Positions 6,667-7,264 of a DNA stretch of 7,264 nucleotides are shown here, piece by piece. Where the stretch lies: NCBI GenBank assembly GCA_005889395.1, contig VBFX01000139.1, positions 1 to 7,264 on the forward strand, given 5' to 3'. Source of the DNA: Chloroflexota bacterium. GTDB taxonomy: Bacteria; Chloroflexota; Dormibacteria; CF-121. The notes under the pieces are model-generated. The model had not been told where the DNA came from and ran no database searches. It was given only the letters and a program-made list of their open reading frames with translations. The position numbers and the translations under genes are program-made. The first letter of the stretch is position 1. Each line of letters begins with the position of its first letter.

Positions 6667-7264
6667 ATGCGGACAGTGACGTCGTCAATGCGGCCTAGAA
6701 TCACGCGTTCCATCTCGATTGTCCGGCGCGCACTCGGTGTGCTTCTGATCGTCATCCTTGCGGGGTGCTCAAACGGCGTGGTCGCACCGGCCAGCGCCGG
6801 CGGCGTTGAATCCCTCCCTCCGGCCCTCCAAGCATGGGCGGCATTTCCGATCACGGCATCGCCGCGCCCGCTCGTCTTCCCGGGAGGCTTCGGAACCTCG
6901 CCCGACGGTCCCCGTGGAGTATATGGCGACGAGAACGCGAAGTTAGCCCTGCTCGGAGGAGCGTTCGATCCCCCAGCCCACCTGCCGGCCGGCCCGGCCA
7001 TTGCCGACGGGTTCCCCATCATCAGCGCTGATAAAGCCTTCGACTTGCTCCATCCCCATCCCGGCACGATTGCCGGGATCCGCCTGACCATGACGGACGC
7101 CCGACTCGGTAACGCCACGTTTGGGTCCGACCGAGGTGAGCGGTCCCTTCCAGCCTGGCTCTTTTCGTTTACCCACGTGGATGGCCCAATCCCGGTGCTG
7201 GCCGTCGGCCCGGCGGCCCAGTGGTATCCCTCGGCGCTGGTCGGTCATGCCGGACAGCCCTACT
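6667..7264 (+). CDS. Secreted lipoprotein of unknown function, partial (runs off the right edge)
   Basis: The frame from ATG 6667 stays open to the window end (199 codons). A second in-frame ATG at 6688 is a possible start. AGGCGG (6651-6656) lies about 10 nt before the first ATG. The N-terminus has Arg-rich residues, then RRALGVLLIVILAGCSN, a clear lipoprotein signal with lipobox LAGC. The mature part has FPITASPRPLVFPGGFGTSP, then GVYGDENAKLALLGGAFDPP, SADKAFDLLHPHPG and LPAWLFSFTHVDGPIPVLAV. No recognised catalytic motif is seen. Proteins of this general look (an outer-surface lipoprotein with alternating strands) are common as hypothetical proteins in Actinomycetota and Chloroflexota. The function is unknown. 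The gene may continue well beyond the window. Confidence 0.7.
   Translation, partial: MRTVTSSMRPRITRSISIVRRALGVLLIVILAGCSNGVVAPASAGGVESLPPALQAWAAFPITASPRPLVFPGGFGTSPDGPRGVYGDENAKLALLGGAFDPPAHLPAGPAIADGFPIISADKAFDLLHPHPGTIAGIRLTMTDARLGNATFGSDRGERSLPAWLFSFTHVDGPIPVLAVGPAAQWYPSALVGHAGQPY

Noticed and set aside
6432..7118. Minus-strand ORF as a complete short-chain dehydrogenase gene
   Set aside because: Only 36 residues resemble SDR; the rest is antisense to the right-hand lipoprotein and lacks the cofactor and Tyr-Lys motifs.

Overview
The window reads like chromosomal DNA from a GC-rich soil-type bacterium of the Chloroflexota/Dormibacterota/Actinomycetota kind. This is inferred from the strong GC bias at third codon positions, a class-2 PyrF, a SpoIID protein with the glycine/histidine-rich motif placed N-terminally, and a small lysine-rich protein starting MAKSRDKGKREV. 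The phylum assignment is a guess from style, not from a marker gene. No tRNA, rRNA, CRISPR array or insertion sequence was seen.

Layout. The left edge (1-457, minus strand) is the N-terminus of a 2-oxoacid dehydrogenase E2 subunit: a lipoyl domain, then a linker built from two copies of a palindromic dispersed-type repeat. A 49-bp divergent spacer separates it from a plus-strand gene train: pyrF (507-1337), a LigB-type class III extradiol dioxygenase-like protein (1342-1947), an AMMECR1-domain protein (1944-2537), an HDAC-like deacetylase (from 2534), a 50-residue lysine-rich protein (3456-3608), a secreted coiled-coil SpoIID/LytB protein (3605-5467) and a six-helix membrane protein (5475-6140). 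Spacings are a few bases or overlaps, so this looks like one operon, with an added internal promoter (3392-3420) ahead of the small protein. At the right, a small lipoprotein on the minus strand overlaps the membrane protein tail to tail. A short-chain dehydrogenase remnant follows, then a second, plus-strand lipoprotein that runs off the window.

The most notable feature is a cluster of lesions in the middle of the train. LigB and AMMECR1 are normally parts of one fused protein in this architecture. Here about 40 residues of the junction are missing and the two halves are in different frames. The HDAC gene has lost about 25-30 residues, is shifted by -1 before its catalytic-tyrosine segment, and carries Asn where the third zinc ligand Asp is expected. 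The SpoIID protein has a clear signal peptide but no ATG/GTG/TTG in front of it, only an ATA that overlaps the upstream stop codon. Either this segment is decaying or diversifying, or the assembly has several indels here. Resequencing or close relatives would decide.

Functionally, pyrF is ordinary pyrimidine synthesis. The LigB/AMMECR1/HDAC group is a conserved-looking but biochemically undefined set of metal-dependent enzymes. SpoIID points to peptidoglycan remodelling at the cell surface. I found no clear evidence for a wholly new defence or mobile system in this window.
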